In this document: positions 39,363 through 49,107 of the stretch, piece after piece
Layout: the number at the start of each line of letters is the position of its first letter
Position numbering within the stretch: position 1 is the first letter of the stretch
NCBI RefSeq assembly: GCF_003955735.1
Contig: NZ_CP034464.1
Span: 3,038,001 to 3,102,000 of the forward strand
DNA length: 64,000 bases
Source of the DNA: Undibacterium parvum
GTDB lineage: Bacteria; Pseudomonadota; Gammaproteobacteria; Burkholderiales; Burkholderiaceae_D
Reading direction: 5' to 3'
Notes under the pieces: model-generated
Database searches by the model: none
Seen by the model: only the letters and a program-made list of their open reading frames with translations
What the model was told of the DNA's origin: nothing
Program-made: the position numbers and the translations under genes

Positions 39363-42300
39363 ATTTGTCCGAGCTGTTTATTCGCCGTCCTGTGATGACG
39401 GTGCTACTGAATTTGGCAATCGTGGTCGCGGGCGTATTGGCGTATCGTTTCATCCCTGTGGCTGCCTTACCTAGTTACAACACGCCGGTCATCAGTGTGT
39501 TTGCTGGCTTGCCCGGCGCTAGTCCGGAAACCATGGCGACCTCGGTGGCTTTGCCGCTGGAAAAGCAATTTGCCACTATCCCTGGCTTGTCGATTATCAG
39601 TTCTAGCAATACGCTGGGCTCAACCTCGCTGACTCTGGAGTTTGACCAGAACCGGAATATTGACGCCGCTGCGGTCGATGTGCAGGCCGCTTTGCTGCGG
39701 GCGCAGCGCTCGCTGCCGCAAGATATGACGGCGCCGCCTTCGTATCGCAAAGTCAATCCTGCCGATGCGCCGGTGCTGATCCTCGCCATGACTTCGCCCT
39801 CTTTGAGCTTGGCTGAGTTGACCAGTTATGCCGAGCATCTGATCTCACCTAGCCTCTCCACTTTAGATGGTGTGGCGCAAGTGAATATCTTCGGGATTAA
39901 GCGTTATGCGGTCAGAATTCGCGTTATGCCGGATGCTCTGGTGGCGCGTAATTTGACGCTCGATGAACTCTCTATCAGTCTGCGCGCCGCGAATGTGAAT
40001 ACACCGGTAGGGACGCTGGAAGGCGATAAGCAAACCCTGACTTTAATGGCGAATAAGCAGTTACAAAACGCCGCCGAATTTGCCAATCTGATCGTCAGCA
40101 ATAAGGGCGGGCAAGTGGTGCGCCTGCGCGACGTGGCGCAAGTTGAGGATAGTTACGAGCAAGTGAAGACGGCCGCCAACTTCAATGGCGAAAGCACCAT
40201 CATGCTGGCGATACAGCGCCAGACCGATGCCAATACCGTTAAGGTGGTTGATTCTATTAAGGCCGCTATGCCTGGCTTTAAAGCGCAATTGCCCGGCTCT
40301 GTGAATATTATGTTAGCCAATGACAGATCTGCCTCGGTGCGTGATGCGCTGCATGATGTGAATCTGACCTTGCTGCTGACGATAGGCTTGGTCGTGGTGG
40401 TGATCTTTCTGTTTTTACGCCGCATGGTGGCAACCCTGATTCCTACTTTGTCTTTGCCGGTGTCGCTGATCGGTGCGATCGCTTTGCTGTCCGGTTTTGG
40501 GTATACGCTGGATAATATTTCCTTATTAGGTTTGACCTTGGCGGTGGGCTTGGTGGTCGATGATGCGATCGTCATGCTAGAAAATATCATGCGCCATGTG
40601 GAGCAGGGTATGGAACCTTTTCAGGCGGCCTTACAGGGTTCGCGTGAAGTTGGTTTCACGATTATTTCAATTTCTACCTCGCTCATAGCGGTCTTCATTC
40701 CTATCTTTTTTATGCCGGGTGTGATCGGCCAATTGTTTCATGAGTTCGCCGTGATCGTTAGTCTGGCGATTGTGGTGTCGGCCTTCGTGTCTCTGACGCT
40801 GGTGCCTATGCTGGCTAGCCAGTTTTTGAAGAGCGAACATCAGATGCCACCGCCGTCGGGCTGGATGGGAGCGATCACGCATAGTTTTGAGAGCGGTTTT
40901 AATGCGACTTTGCGCTCTTACACGCGTGGTCTTGATCTGGCCTTGCGCCATCGTACTGCCGTGCTGATCGTCGCTGTATTGACCTTTGTGGCGACTGCCT
41001 ATTTGTTCAATACCATTCCCAAAGGTTTTTTTCCGGAAGAAGACATAGGCCAGATACAAGTCTCGACCGAGGCTGCTGAGGATACTTCGTTCCCAGCGAT
41101 GGTGATCTTGCAGGATCAAGTGGCCAAGATTATCCGTGACGATCCAAATGTGCGTACCGCCTCGTCCTTTAATGGCGGCAGCGGCGCGCAAAATAACGGA
41201 CGCATGTTCGTCAACTTGCAACCGCGCGATCAACGTAAGCCTATGAAGGAAGTGGTGGACGGTTTGCGGACTAAATTGCGCGCGGTGGCGGGCATTAATG
41301 TGTTTTTGCGTCCTACCCAAAATCTACAACTGGGTGGTCGCCCTAGTAAGAGCCAGTACCAATATATTTTGCAAAGCGTAGAGGCCGGTGAATTGAGTGA
41401 CTGGGCCTTAAAAATGCAAGATAAATTGCGCACTGACCCCGGCTTTAAAGATGTCACCACCGATTCGCAGCTCAAAGGCTTGCAAGCATCTTTGAGCATA
41501 GATAGGGATAGGGCCAGCGCCTTGGGGGTGAATATGGATAGCGTCAGGTCTAGCCTCTACAGTGCTTTCGGTGAGCGTCAGGTGTCTACCATGTACACCA
41601 GCGTCGATAGCTATATGGTGATCATGGAAGTGGCACCGCAAGCCAAGCAAGATGAATCTGCGATTGAGGGCATCTATGTGCGCGCCAACACCGGGGCACT
41701 GGTGCCGCTCGCCAGTTTCGCCACCATCAAACGCACCGTAGGCCCGACCGCGATTAACCATGTTGGTCAATTGCAGGCCGTGACGGTGTCGTTTAACCTG
41801 GCTCCCGGCACCGCCTTGGGTGACGCCACCAATAAGATAGAAGCGTATCGCGAAGAATTGAAATTGCCAGTCTCGGTGATTACTTCGTATGGTGGCGATG
41901 CCGCCGTGTTTAAAGATTCTCAGTCCGGCCAAGTGGTCTTGATCGTCGCTGCCTTGCTGGTCATCTATGTCTTGCTGGGCGTGCTGTACGAGAGTTATAT
42001 CCATCCTTTAACGATCTTGGCAGGTTTGCCGTCGGCGGCTGTGGGCGCGCTCTTGATGCTGAAAATGTTTGATAAGGATCTGACCCTGATCGCCACCATA
42101 GGTATTTTGCTGTTGATCGGTATCGTCAAGAAAAACGCCATCATGATGATTGATTTTGCCTTGGATGCGCAAAGGCATCAGGGCATGACGCCAGCCGAGG
42201 CGATCCGAGAAGCCTGTATCCAACGTTTTCGTCCTATCATGATGACGACCCTTGCCGCCTTGGTCGGTGCGCTGCCGATCGCGTTCGGCCTGGGGGCGGG

Positions 42301-42445
42301 CGCTGAGTTACGCCAGCCATTGGGTCTGGCGGTGGTCGGCGGCTTGATTTTCTCGCAGGCGATCACCTTGTTCATCACGCCGGTGATTTATCTAGTGCTG
42401 GATCGTTACAGCGGCAAAGGCCCGATTACCGCGCAGCATGCCTGA
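39359..42445 (+). CDS. RND efflux permease, HAE1 type
   Basis: Inner-membrane proton/drug antiporter of 1028 residues, twelve spans with two large periplasmic loops. The N-terminus FIRRPVMTVLLNLAIVVAG and span-4 proton-relay aspartates in GLVVDDAIVMLENI are typical of the MdtB/MdtC/AcrB class. Later marks are FMPGVIGQLFHEFAV and the C-terminal half counterpart IGIVKKNAIMMIDFA. There is no outer-membrane channel gene or regulator beside it, so it probably uses a TolC-type channel encoded elsewhere. Substrate unknown. Confidence 0.95.
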   Translation: MNLSELFIRRPVMTVLLNLAIVVAGVLAYRFIPVAALPSYNTPVISVFAGLPGASPETMATSVALPLEKQFATIPGLSIISSSNTLGSTSLTLEFDQNRNIDAAAVDVQAALLRAQRSLPQDMTAPPSYRKVNPADAPVLILAMTSPSLSLAELTSYAEHLISPSLSTLDGVAQVNIFGIKRYAVRIRVMPDALVARNLTLDELSISLRAANVNTPVGTLEGDKQTLTLMANKQLQNAAEFANLIVSNKGGQVVRLRDVAQVEDSYEQVKTAANFNGESTIMLAIQRQTDANTVKVVDSIKAAMPGFKAQLPGSVNIMLANDRSASVRDALHDVNLTLLLTIGLVVVVIFLFLRRMVATLIPTLSLPVSLIGAIALLSGFGYTLDNISLLGLTLAVGLVVDDAIVMLENIMRHVEQGMEPFQAALQGSREVGFTIISISTSLIAVFIPIFFMPGVIGQLFHEFAVIVSLAIVVSAFVSLTLVPMLASQFLKSEHQMPPPSGWMGAITHSFESGFNATLRSYTRGLDLALRHRTAVLIVAVLTFVATAYLFNTIPKGFFPEEDIGQIQVSTEAAEDTSFPAMVILQDQVAKIIRDDPNVRTASSFNGGSGAQNNGRMFVNLQPRDQRKPMKEVVDGLRTKLRAVAGINVFLRPTQNLQLGGRPSKSQYQYILQSVEAGELSDWALKMQDKLRTDPGFKDVTTDSQLKGLQASLSIDRDRASALGVNMDSVRSSLYSAFGERQVSTMYTSVDSYMVIMEVAPQAKQDESAIEGIYVRANTGALVPLASFATIKRTVGPTAINHVGQLQAVTVSFNLAPGTALGDATNKIEAYREELKLPVSVITSYGGDAAVFKDSQSGQVVLIVAALLVIYVLLGVLYESYIHPLTILAGLPSAAVGALLMLKMFDKDLTLIATIGILLLIGIVKKNAIMMIDFALDAQRHQGMTPAEAIREACIQRFRPIMMTTLAALVGALPIAFGLGAGAELRQPLGLAVVGGLIFSQAITLFITPVIYLVLDRYSGKGPITAQHA

Positions 42446-42598
42446 TCAGTTTATTCAGATCTTGATGTGATTGATCTCAGATCGGCCAGCGGAGTCAGCC
42501 TGCAAAGTTAAAGCTCTGCAGGCCGCACGCTAATGTAACAAAACAGATTTAAAAATGCCCTACAATGATGGATTGATCTCATTGCAAGGATATTTATC

Positions 42599-43837
42599 AT
42601 GGCTGTTAATTCTCCACTGCCGGTCGCGGCGGACTTAAAACCTATCGCTGGCATCCGTCTGGGCTTTGCTCAGGCTGGCATCAAGAAACCAAATCGTAAA
42701 GATGTGCTGGTGATGGCGCTGGCTCCAACGGCGACGGTGGCAGGCGTGTTTACCACCAATCGTTTCTGTGCCGCGCCGGTGCAAGTGTGCAAGGCGCATC
42801 TGGATGCCCTGCACATGAGCGATGCGCCTATCCGTGCTTTGGTAGTAAATACCGGCAATGCCAATGCCGGTACCGGCGACGCTGGTTTGGCGGCGGCCAA
42901 CGCCACCTGCTCGGCACTGGCCGAATTGCTGGAGTGCGAGCCAGCCCAGATCTTGCCTTTCTCTACCGGCGTCATCCTCGAGCCTTTGCCGGTCGATAAG
43001 CTGATCGCCGGTTTGCCTGCTGCACTTGAGTGCCTGAGCGAAAACAATTGGTATGCGGCGGCCGAAGCCATCATGACTACCGATACCCAACCCAAAGCGG
43101 CCTCGTCCTACGTCGTGATCAACGGCATCCCCGTCACCATGACAGGTATCAGTAAAGGCGCCGGCATGATTAAGCCGAATATGGCGACCATGCTCGGTTA
43201 TCTGGCGATGGATGCCAAGGTTTCGCAATCGGTGCTGGAGCATATGGTCAAGCAAGCGGCTGATCAATCTTTTAATTGCATCACGATTGATGGCGACACC
43301 TCGACCAATGATTCTTTCATGCTGATCGCCACCGGTGCTTCTGAGCTGGAAATTACCGAGATCGACTCACCCGAATATCTGGCATTGGCGACAGCAGTCA
43401 ATGCCTTGTCGCAAAAACTGGCACACATGATTATCCGTGATGGTGAAGGCGCGACTAAATTTATCAGTATTGCAGTGGAAGAGGGGCGTGATCTGGAAGA
43501 ATGCCGCAAGATTGCGTATTCTATCGCCCATTCACCGCTGGTAAAAACCGCCTTCTTTGCGTCTGACCCAAATCTGGGGCGCATCCTGGCGGCGATCGGC
43601 TATGCCGGCGTCAACGATCTGGATGTCAGTAAACTCGATATGTATCTCGATGAGGTCTTGGTGGCCAAGAGCGGCGGCCGCAATCCTGATTACCGTGAAG
43701 AAGACGGTCAGCGCGTGATGCAGCAAAGCGAAATCACGATACGCGTCAAACTGGGACGCGGTGAGGCTAAAACCACGGTCTGGACTTGCGATCTGTCGCA
43801 TGACTATGTCTCTATCAATGCCGATTATCGTTCTTGA
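42599..43837 (+). CDS. argJ: Glutamate N-acetyltransferase / ornithine acetyltransferase
   Basis: Arginine-pathway enzyme of 412 residues that recycles the acetyl group from N-acetylornithine to glutamate; the bifunctional type can also use acetyl-CoA. It self-cleaves before the threonine of ATMLG (A196-T197), which becomes the nucleophile; the surrounding [20 protein letters not shown] is intact. Oxyanion residues [10 protein letters not shown] are also present. Single gene, 33 bases before the DUF815 ATPase on the same strand, so co-transcription is likely. Confidence 0.96.
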   Translation: MAVNSPLPVAADLKPIAGIRLGFAQAGIKKPNRKDVLVMALAPTATVAGVFTTNRFCAAPVQVCKAHLDALHMSDAPIRALVVNTGNANAGTGDAGLAAANATCSALAELLECEPAQILPFSTGVILEPLPVDKLIAGLPAALECLSENNWYAAAEAIMTTDTQPKAASSYVVINGIPVTMTGISKGAGMIKPNMATMLGYLAMDAKVSQSVLEHMVKQAADQSFNCITIDGDTSTNDSFMLIATGASELEITEIDSPEYLALATAVNALSQKLAHMIIRDGEGATKFISIAVEEGRDLEECRKIAYSIAHSPLVKTAFFASDPNLGRILAAIGYAGVNDLDVSKLDMYLDEVLVAKSGGRNPDYREEDGQRVMQQSEITIRVKLGRGEAKTTVWTCDLSHDYVSINADYRS

Positions 43838-43870
43838 TCAGGAATCAGCGATTATTTAGCCAAGGATATC

Positions 43871-44746
43871 ATGAGCCAACTGGATCAATTTTTAATGCGT
43901 GCCGAGCATCTGCTTAGCCGCCTCGAATCCATCTTGCCAGCGCCTACCGCGTTGCCGGATTGGCGCGTTGGCAATGCCTTTCGCTGGCGCAAACGCGGTG
44001 GTCAGGGCTTCCTGCAAGTGGTCAAGCATGTCTCTGTGATAGGGCTAGACGATCTGCAAAATATCAGCGTGCAAAAAGCCCAGATAGAGCAAAACACGCG
44101 TCAGTTTGTACACGGTAAACCTGCCAATAATGTGTTGCTGACCGGTGCCCGCGGTACCGGAAAATCTTCCTTGATCAAGGCTTGCCTGAATCAATTCGCT
44201 AGTCAAGGCTTGCGCTTGATCGAGGTGGATAAAGCCGATATGTGCGATTTGCCGGATATCGTCGATCTGGTGGCGGAACGGCCCGAGCGCTTCATCATCT
44301 TTTGCGACGATCTCTCTTTCGAAGACGGCGAACCCGGTTACAAGGCCCTAAAGGTGGCGCTTGATGGCAGTATTTCGGCGCAATCGGATAATGTATTGAT
44401 CTACGCGACCTCGAACCGGCGCCATCTGCTGCCCGAAAAAATGTCGGATAACGCCGGCTACCATGTCAGCGATGAGGGCGATTTGCATCCCGGTGAAACG
44501 GTAGAAGAAAAAATCTCGCTGTCTGAACGTTTCGGTCTGTGGGTCTCCTTCTATCCGTTTAAGCAAAATGATTATCTGGATATTGTTGCCTACTGGCTAG
44601 CCAGTATGGGTTGCGATGCAGCGCAGATAGAGGCAGCGCGTGGCGATGCGCTGCGCTGGGCCTTGCAACGCGGCTCACGCTCCGGTCGTGTCGCCTGGCA
44701 GTTTGCCCGCGACACCGCCGGGCGGATTGCCGAAGCTGCCGTTTAA
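43871..44746 (+). CDS. DUF815 family AAA ATPase
   Basis: P-loop ATPase of 291 residues. Walker A is GARGTGKS (92-99) and a Walker B-like IIFCDDLSFEDGEPGYKAL follows; the arginine-rich YATSNRRHLLPEKMSDN motif is typical of DUF815. Function is not established. Neighbours argJ and mutT often accompany this gene in Burkholderiales (family knowledge, from memory), suggesting a conserved housekeeping context. Confidence 0.9.
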   Translation: MSQLDQFLMRAEHLLSRLESILPAPTALPDWRVGNAFRWRKRGGQGFLQVVKHVSVIGLDDLQNISVQKAQIEQNTRQFVHGKPANNVLLTGARGTGKSSLIKACLNQFASQGLRLIEVDKADMCDLPDIVDLVAERPERFIIFCDDLSFEDGEPGYKALKVALDGSISAQSDNVLIYATSNRRHLLPEKMSDNAGYHVSDEGDLHPGETVEEKISLSERFGLWVSFYPFKQNDYLDIVAYWLASMGCDAAQIEAARGDALRWALQRGSRSGRVAWQFARDTAGRIAEAAV

Positions 44747-44791
44747 ATCACTTTTTAAACATATACTCACTAGGGGTATGGCAGTATCAAT

Positions 44792-44824
44792 GGCTATCGC
44801 GCATATGACATATGCGCGATAGCC
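44792..44824. repeat. Perfect 33-base palindrome between DUF815 and mutT genes
   Basis: A 16-bp arm (GGCTATCGCGCATATG) is followed by one central A and its exact inverted copy. Outside it, TAGGGG (44771) and CCCCCTA (44841) words and TATACTC words at 44763 and 44835 extend the symmetry imperfectly to about 44761-44851. No T tract, so it is unlikely to be a simple terminator. The GCGCATAT core resembles the palindromes at 18671 and 32181. Confidence 0.8.
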
Positions 44825-44863
44825 GCATACTTTCCTATACTCCCCCTATCTTTAAATTATTTG

Positions 44864-45292
44864 ATGATAAAAATTCCTGTGAATGTGGCAGTCGGCATCT
44901 TGCTCAAACCGAACGGCGACGTCTTACTCGGTCAGCGTCCGGCTGGTAAACCCTATGAAGGTTATTGGGAATTCCCCGGCGGTAAAGTCGAGCCGGATGA
45001 AAGCATACTCGATGCCTTGAAGCGCGAATTTGTCGAAGAACTGGGCATCCATATCCTTAGTGCTGAAGCCTGGTGCGGCGTCGAATACGTGTATCCACAC
45101 GCCCACGTGCGCCTGCATTTTTATATCTCGCGCCACTGGCAGGGCGAGCCGCAAAGCCTGGAAGGTCAAGCCTTCGCCTGGCAAGGTGCGGTCGGCGTCA
45201 CGCCCTTGTTACCCGCTACCATACCTTTGTTAGAGTGGCTCGACCTGGAGCGCTACGCCACTTTGCCTGCCATGTACACCGCACCTGTTTGA
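44864..45292 (+). CDS. mutT: NUDIX hydrolase, MutT type (8-oxo-dGTP diphosphatase)
   Basis: Nucleotide-sanitising enzyme of 142 residues that hydrolyses 8-oxo-dGTP so it is not built into DNA. The NUDIX box is complete (GGKVEPDESILDALKREF followed by VEELG, about residues 39-61). The region before it, GQRPAGKPYEGYWEFPGG, is the MutT form. ATG 44864 is chosen; a TTG one codon earlier is possible. The C-terminus LLPATIPLLEWL is also typical of MutT. The palindrome at 44792-44824 lies just upstream. Confidence 0.92.
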   Translation: MIKIPVNVAVGILLKPNGDVLLGQRPAGKPYEGYWEFPGGKVEPDESILDALKREFVEELGIHILSAEAWCGVEYVYPHAHVRLHFYISRHWQGEPQSLEGQAFAWQGAVGVTPLLPATIPLLEWLDLERYATLPAMYTAPV

Positions 45293-45305
45293 TTGCTGGC
45301 CCAGT

Positions 45306-45758
45306 ATGTTCATTCTAGCTGCTGAAGATCCCGCCACGCCCGATGCCATGACACTGATGGCAGCACTCTCGGCGCGTCTGAGTCAGATCACGGGTGACCC
45401 GGGTACTTCCTCGTTCGATGCCGATGATGTGCGTGGCGCACGTGCTCTGTTCGTGGTGGCACGCGATGCTGCCGGCGCGCTGTTGGGCTGTGGCGCATTG
45501 CGGCCTATGACACAGCAGAGTGCAGAATTAAAACGCATGTACGCCGTGCCCGGCACTCTAGGTGTGGGCAGCGCGATCCTGGCGCATCTAGAGCAACAAG
45601 CGCTGGCGCTGGGGTATGCCGAGTTGTGCCTTGCTACGCGACGCGTCAATCAGCACGCCCTCGATTTTTATGCCAAACATGGCTACACGGCCATCCCGAA
45701 TTTCGCTAAATATGCGGGCAATCCGGTTTCAGTTTGTCTGTCCAAACGGCTAGCGTAA
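45306..45758 (+). CDS. GNAT-family N-acetyltransferase
   Basis: Protein of 150 residues with a GNAT domain: GCGALRPMTQQSAELKRMYA, a shortened motif A GTLGVGSAILAHLEQQAL and ELCLATRRVNQHALDFYAKH, ending GYTAIPNF. This is the PhnO/YafP-like group with unknown acceptor. The canonical RxxGxG loop is altered (VPGTLGVGS), but the glycines remain. It begins 13 bases after the mutT stop and is probably co-transcribed. Confidence 0.87.
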   Translation: MFILAAEDPATPDAMTLMAALSARLSQITGDPGTSSFDADDVRGARALFVVARDAAGALLGCGALRPMTQQSAELKRMYAVPGTLGVGSAILAHLEQQALALGYAELCLATRRVNQHALDFYAKHGYTAIPNFAKYAGNPVSVCLSKRLA

Positions 45759-46317
45759 AGGCGGTGCGCGAGTGTTGCTCGGCGCCACTACTTTCCTGGA
45801 TAAGTTTTATACTAGGGGTGTGTATTTGCATCAAATAAGTCACCGATTTGCACGACAAACCTGCCACCTGTTTGCAAAGTAAACCAGCCATGTTTTGGCA
45901 TCTCAAGGTAGCCACTCATTTCAATCCAAATTTACTTCATAAAATAAAACGCGCTTGTGTGGCAACTTACCGGAAACCTGACAGGCTCGTTTGGGGCGTT
46001 AGTTGACATTCGAATTTTCGGCACGGGTTGTTAGTTTTCCTGATTTTTGGCAATCGACGGGCTACTTTATGCAATCCTACGTAACACTTTTGATATGGTG
46101 GTCACGCCTAATCACAAGAGATGACATTTCCTTACGAGACATAAGTCAAGTTTCACCATCGTAGAATTCGAATCTAAAACTGTCTGAAAAGAATTCAAGA
46201 GTAACTCTTTATTTGTTGGCTAAACTTAAGCCCTAAGACAATTATTTCGATGTTTTTTCACAACTTTTTATCAGATGATGGGTTGCCCATTAAAAAGAAA
46301 TCGAACCTAAAAGTTCA
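45759..46317. other. 559-base gap at the start of the accessory region
   Basis: No gene, hairpin terminator or RNA could be supported here. A 69-codon leftward open frame (45706-45915) exists but overlaps the GNAT gene and resembles nothing known. The gap marks the change from housekeeping genes to the variable region on the right. Confidence 0.5.
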
Positions 46318-46938
46318 TCAATTAATGAGTTGTGCAACACCCTCGCGAAGGACAGGAATAACCTCTTGCTCAAACCAAGGGTTATTGCGCAACCAGCGCT
46401 GATTGCGTGGGCTTGGATGTGGTAGCGGCAACATCGTCGGCCAACGCTTCCGCCAAGCTTTTACTACCTCGGTGACACTTTGTTTTTTGCCAGTTTGCGC
46501 GTGCCAATCCATCGCATAGCTACCGATTATCAGCGTCAGACGTATGTTGGGCAAACTGTCGAGCAGCCTCTGGCGCCACTGGGCTGCGCACTCCGGGCGC
46601 GGTGGCAAATCACCACCCGCAGCCGTACCGGGGAAACACAGGCCCATCGGCAGAATCGCGATGCGTTTATCATCATAAAAAGTGTCGCGGTCGATACCCA
46701 TCCAGTTGCGCAAACGATCACCACTGGGGTCATTAAACGGAATGCCGCTTTCATGCGCTTTTTTACCCGGTGCCTGGCCGGCAATAAGTATCGTCGCCGC
46801 CGGATTTAATTGAAAAATTGGCCGCGGCCCTAGCGGCAAATGCGCTGAACACAAGGTGCATGCGCGAACTTCACCCACCATTCGTGCGAACGTGATTGGG
46901 ATAGTCTTGGCGGAAGCTGGCTTGCGTATTGAAGGCAT
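46318..46938 (-). CDS. Uracil-DNA glycosylase superfamily protein
   Basis: Protein of 206 residues related to the uracil-DNA glycosylase superfamily. Motif 1 is IAGQAPGKKAHESGIPFND, then SGDRLRNWMG, and motif 2 is PLPHPSPRNQRWLRNNPWFE. The pair CTLC near the N-terminus resembles two of the iron-sulfur cysteines of family 4 enzymes, but the other two are not evident. Substrate base is therefore uncertain. I start at ATG 46938 (MPSIRKPASAK); the open frame extends further upstream without family likeness. It follows the YHS gene on the same strand. Confidence 0.85.
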   Translation of the reverse strand: MPSIRKPASAKTIPITFARMVGEVRACTLCSAHLPLGPRPIFQLNPAATILIAGQAPGKKAHESGIPFNDPSGDRLRNWMGIDRDTFYDDKRIAILPMGLCFPGTAAGGDLPPRPECAAQWRQRLLDSLPNIRLTLIIGSYAMDWHAQTGKKQSVTEVVKAWRKRWPTMLPLPHPSPRNQRWLRNNPWFEQEVIPVLREGVAQLIN

Positions 46939-47020
46939 ATTTTGTGGACATATCACATGGACATATTGAGCGAAATTTTTGCAGGAAGACAGCCGCCCAA
47001 ACGGGGCGGCTCGCATCAGC

Positions 47021-47482
47021 TTACAGCTCTTGCGGTTTTTTAGTCGCTATTTTTTTCCAGTTCAAATTCGCATCAGTAATGCGTCCGGAAACGTTTTGCA
47101 ACCAGATCGAACGCGTTTTTGAATCCAGGTTCAAATACAGTTTGCCATCAACAATATCGAATTGCTCAGGATCGGCAACAAATTTTTTGCTGACCGAGAC
47201 GCCGAAAGCGCAATAACCACCAAACTGAGGAAGAAATTTTGCCGGTGTCGCCTCAAACGTTTTCTTATTGTCGTCAGTGGCAAATTGATAGGTGACGCCG
47301 TCAACAACCGCAACGTGATGGCCGTTGCCGCGTTGCGGTTTTTCCTGAGTATGGTACGACGTCAAATCGTAACCGCCCGCACCAATAATGTTATCCGTGT
47401 TGTTATCGGCAAAACTTGGGGCCGCTGATGCAAAGGCTAACAATGCGGTCAATGCAAAAATTGATTTTTTAATGATGTTCAT
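47021..47482 (-). CDS. Exported YHS-domain protein
   Basis: Secreted or periplasmic protein of 153 residues with a Sec signal peptide (about 1-26, cleaving after APSFA). The YHS-like domain is seen in GGYDLTSYHTQEKPQRGN, YQFATDDNKKTF and FLPQFGGYCAFGVSVSKKF, with a single conserved cysteine. Relatives are annotated as YHS domain-containing proteins of unknown role, with metal binding suspected. It lies 51 bases downstream of the AhpD-like gene on the same strand, so both may be controlled by the divergent AraC regulator. Confidence 0.85.
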   Translation of the reverse strand: MNIIKKSIFALTALLAFASAAPSFADNNTDNIIGAGGYDLTSYHTQEKPQRGNGHHVAVVDGVTYQFATDDNKKTFEATPAKFLPQFGGYCAFGVSVSKKFVADPEQFDIVDGKLYLNLDSKTRSIWLQNVSGRITDANLNWKKIATKKPQEL

Positions 47483-47533
47483 GGTTTTTTTCCAATCGTA
47501 AATCGGTGAAAAGGGTTTGGTGACAAAAGTAAA

Positions 47534-48079
47534 TTACGCAGCTAATTGCAATGGAACGACAGGGAAATCGATGTCGGTACGTGCAACATTGTTGGTGTAA
47601 TTAGTCAAAGTTGTGGCGACGACATTGACGATGATTTCCAATAAATCGGCCTCAGACAGACCCGCGCTTTTGAATTGATCAAGCGTTGCCGGATCAACGT
47701 GACCACGCTGCTCAACCAGTGCTTTTGTAAAGCCTGCTATAGCTCCAGCGCGCGTTTCACTACCATTGCCAGCGCGTGCACTCAACATTTGTTGCGCATT
47801 CAAGCCGGCATTTTTACCCAGTAAGGTATGCGCGCTAACACAGTAGTGGCAGCTGTTCGCTTGCGATGTGGCCAATGCAATGATTTCGCGCTCGCTTGCA
47901 GACAAGGCACCATTCGCTATCGTTTCATTCATGCCAAGCAAGCTATTTAATGCCGTTGGAGATTTTGCCAAGGTGGCGAAAAGATTGGGGATTATGCCAA
48001 TTTTTGCTTTTACTGCATTTAATGTGGCAGCGGTAGCGGCGTCGGCATTGTTCAAATCGAGAGTGGCGATGTAAGTCAT
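47534..48079 (-). CDS. AhpD-like carboxymuconolactone decarboxylase family protein (copy 1)
   Basis: Alkylhydroperoxidase-like protein of 181 residues, all helical. The redox CxxCxxxH motif is C77-H-Y-C80-V-S-A-H84. The preceding KIGIIPNLFATLAKSP and following VEQRGHVDPATLDQFKSAGL match the peroxidase-related subgroup. A paralogue with the same motifs lies at 55791-56327. It is divergent from the AraC regulator and upstream of the YHS gene. Probable role is thiol-based peroxide or electrophile removal; not proven by sequence. Confidence 0.9.
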   Translation of the reverse strand: MTYIATLDLNNADAATAATLNAVKAKIGIIPNLFATLAKSPTALNSLLGMNETIANGALSASEREIIALATSQANSCHYCVSAHTLLGKNAGLNAQQMLSARAGNGSETRAGAIAGFTKALVEQRGHVDPATLDQFKSAGLSEADLLEIIVNVVATTLTNYTNNVARTDIDFPVVPLQLAA

Positions 48080-48191
48080 GGTTGTTTCCTTTTAAAGTGA
48101 TCGTTCGAGGGTGAACGACAGGACAAAGAATAAGTTATACTTAAATTCGATTGTTAAACAAAAATCTTCATTTACATACGAATCGTCCAGA

Positions 48192-49022
48192 GTGACTTCA
48201 GACCCGCTCACACCGCTGCTTGCGCACTTCAAGGCAGAAGCACGCTTGTTCTATTCAGGCAACCTTTGCGGCAATGCCAGTTTTGGCACTGAACATGGCA
48301 CTGGTTTTCTGCATTTACTGCGCGCCGGTAGCGTAAAACTTCATGATTCAACGGGGTATGCAACAACGTTAAGCGAACCGACACTGATCTTTTATTCGCG
48401 CCCGCTTAACCATAGTTTTCAGACCGACCCGAATAGTGGCGCCGATCTGGTCTGCGCCTCAATGCACTTCGAGCATAAGGCTTTCAATCCGATTTCATTT
48501 GCACTGCCGGCGCGGTTTGAATGCCCATTAAGCGCCTTCAAAGGAGCCGATGCCTTACTTGGTCTACTTTTTAGCGAAGCCTTCGATCAAAAACCAGGGC
48601 GACAAAACGTGCTTGACCGGCTTTTTGAGGTCGTACTGATTGACGTCCTACGCATTGCACTATCAAGGCAAGATGCTGAGCCAGGCTTGTTCCGTAGTTT
48701 GCTGCACCCGCAACTGAGCAAGGCACTCACCGCAATTCATGCAAACCCGGCAACCGAATGGTCACTCGATACGCTAGCGAATCTGGCGGGCATGTCACGC
48801 AGCAGTTTTGCGGTAACGTTCAAAAATGAAGTCGGCGATTCGCCAGGAAATTACCTCACACGCTGGCGTGTCACGCTGGCACAGGCAATGATACGCGAAG
48901 GTGTGCCCTTGAAATTGGTGGCCGAACGGGTTGGCTATGCAAGCCAGGCGGGATTTTTACGTGCGTTTAAGATTGTTATCGGTGAATCCCCGACCACGTG
49001 GCGCAATGGGTTGGTGGAGTAG
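48192..49022 (+). CDS. AraC-family regulator with cupin sensor
   Basis: Transcription factor of about 276 residues. An AraC-type cupin domain (about 1-165, HFKAEARLFYSG, then FLHLLRAGSVKLHD) is followed by two helix-turn-helix motifs (LDTLANLAGMSRSSFAVTF and LKLVAERVGYASQAGFLRAF). I choose GTG 48192 because the frame further up to GTG 48111 is AT-rich, reads as non-coding and would leave only 31 bases to the divergent AhpD-like gene. It probably controls that gene and the YHS gene. A broken copy of residues 116-164 lies at 53032-53211. Confidence 0.85.
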   Translation: MTSDPLTPLLAHFKAEARLFYSGNLCGNASFGTEHGTGFLHLLRAGSVKLHDSTGYATTLSEPTLIFYSRPLNHSFQTDPNSGADLVCASMHFEHKAFNPISFALPARFECPLSAFKGADALLGLLFSEAFDQKPGRQNVLDRLFEVVLIDVLRIALSRQDAEPGLFRSLLHPQLSKALTAIHANPATEWSLDTLANLAGMSRSSFAVTFKNEVGDSPGNYLTRWRVTLAQAMIREGVPLKLVAERVGYASQAGFLRAFKIVIGESPTTWRNGLVE

Positions 49023-49107
49023 TTAGTCAAGCTAAATAAAATCGACGCTCCTAGTAAAGAAAAGATACTACCCTATACCGTACTAGAGGTCGTCAATGTT
49101 GTAGATA

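Noticed and set aside
40667..41320. Leftward open frame of 217 codons within the RND permease
   Set aside because: Antisense to an intact permease; rich in H, R and Q as expected from the reverse strand.
41408..42004. Leftward open frame of 198 codons within the RND permease
   Set aside because: Same reason: shadow of a clear coding gene.
45706..45915. Leftward 69-codon open frame with CKQVAGLSCKSVT
   Set aside because: Overlaps the GNAT gene, no family recognised, no ribosome site.
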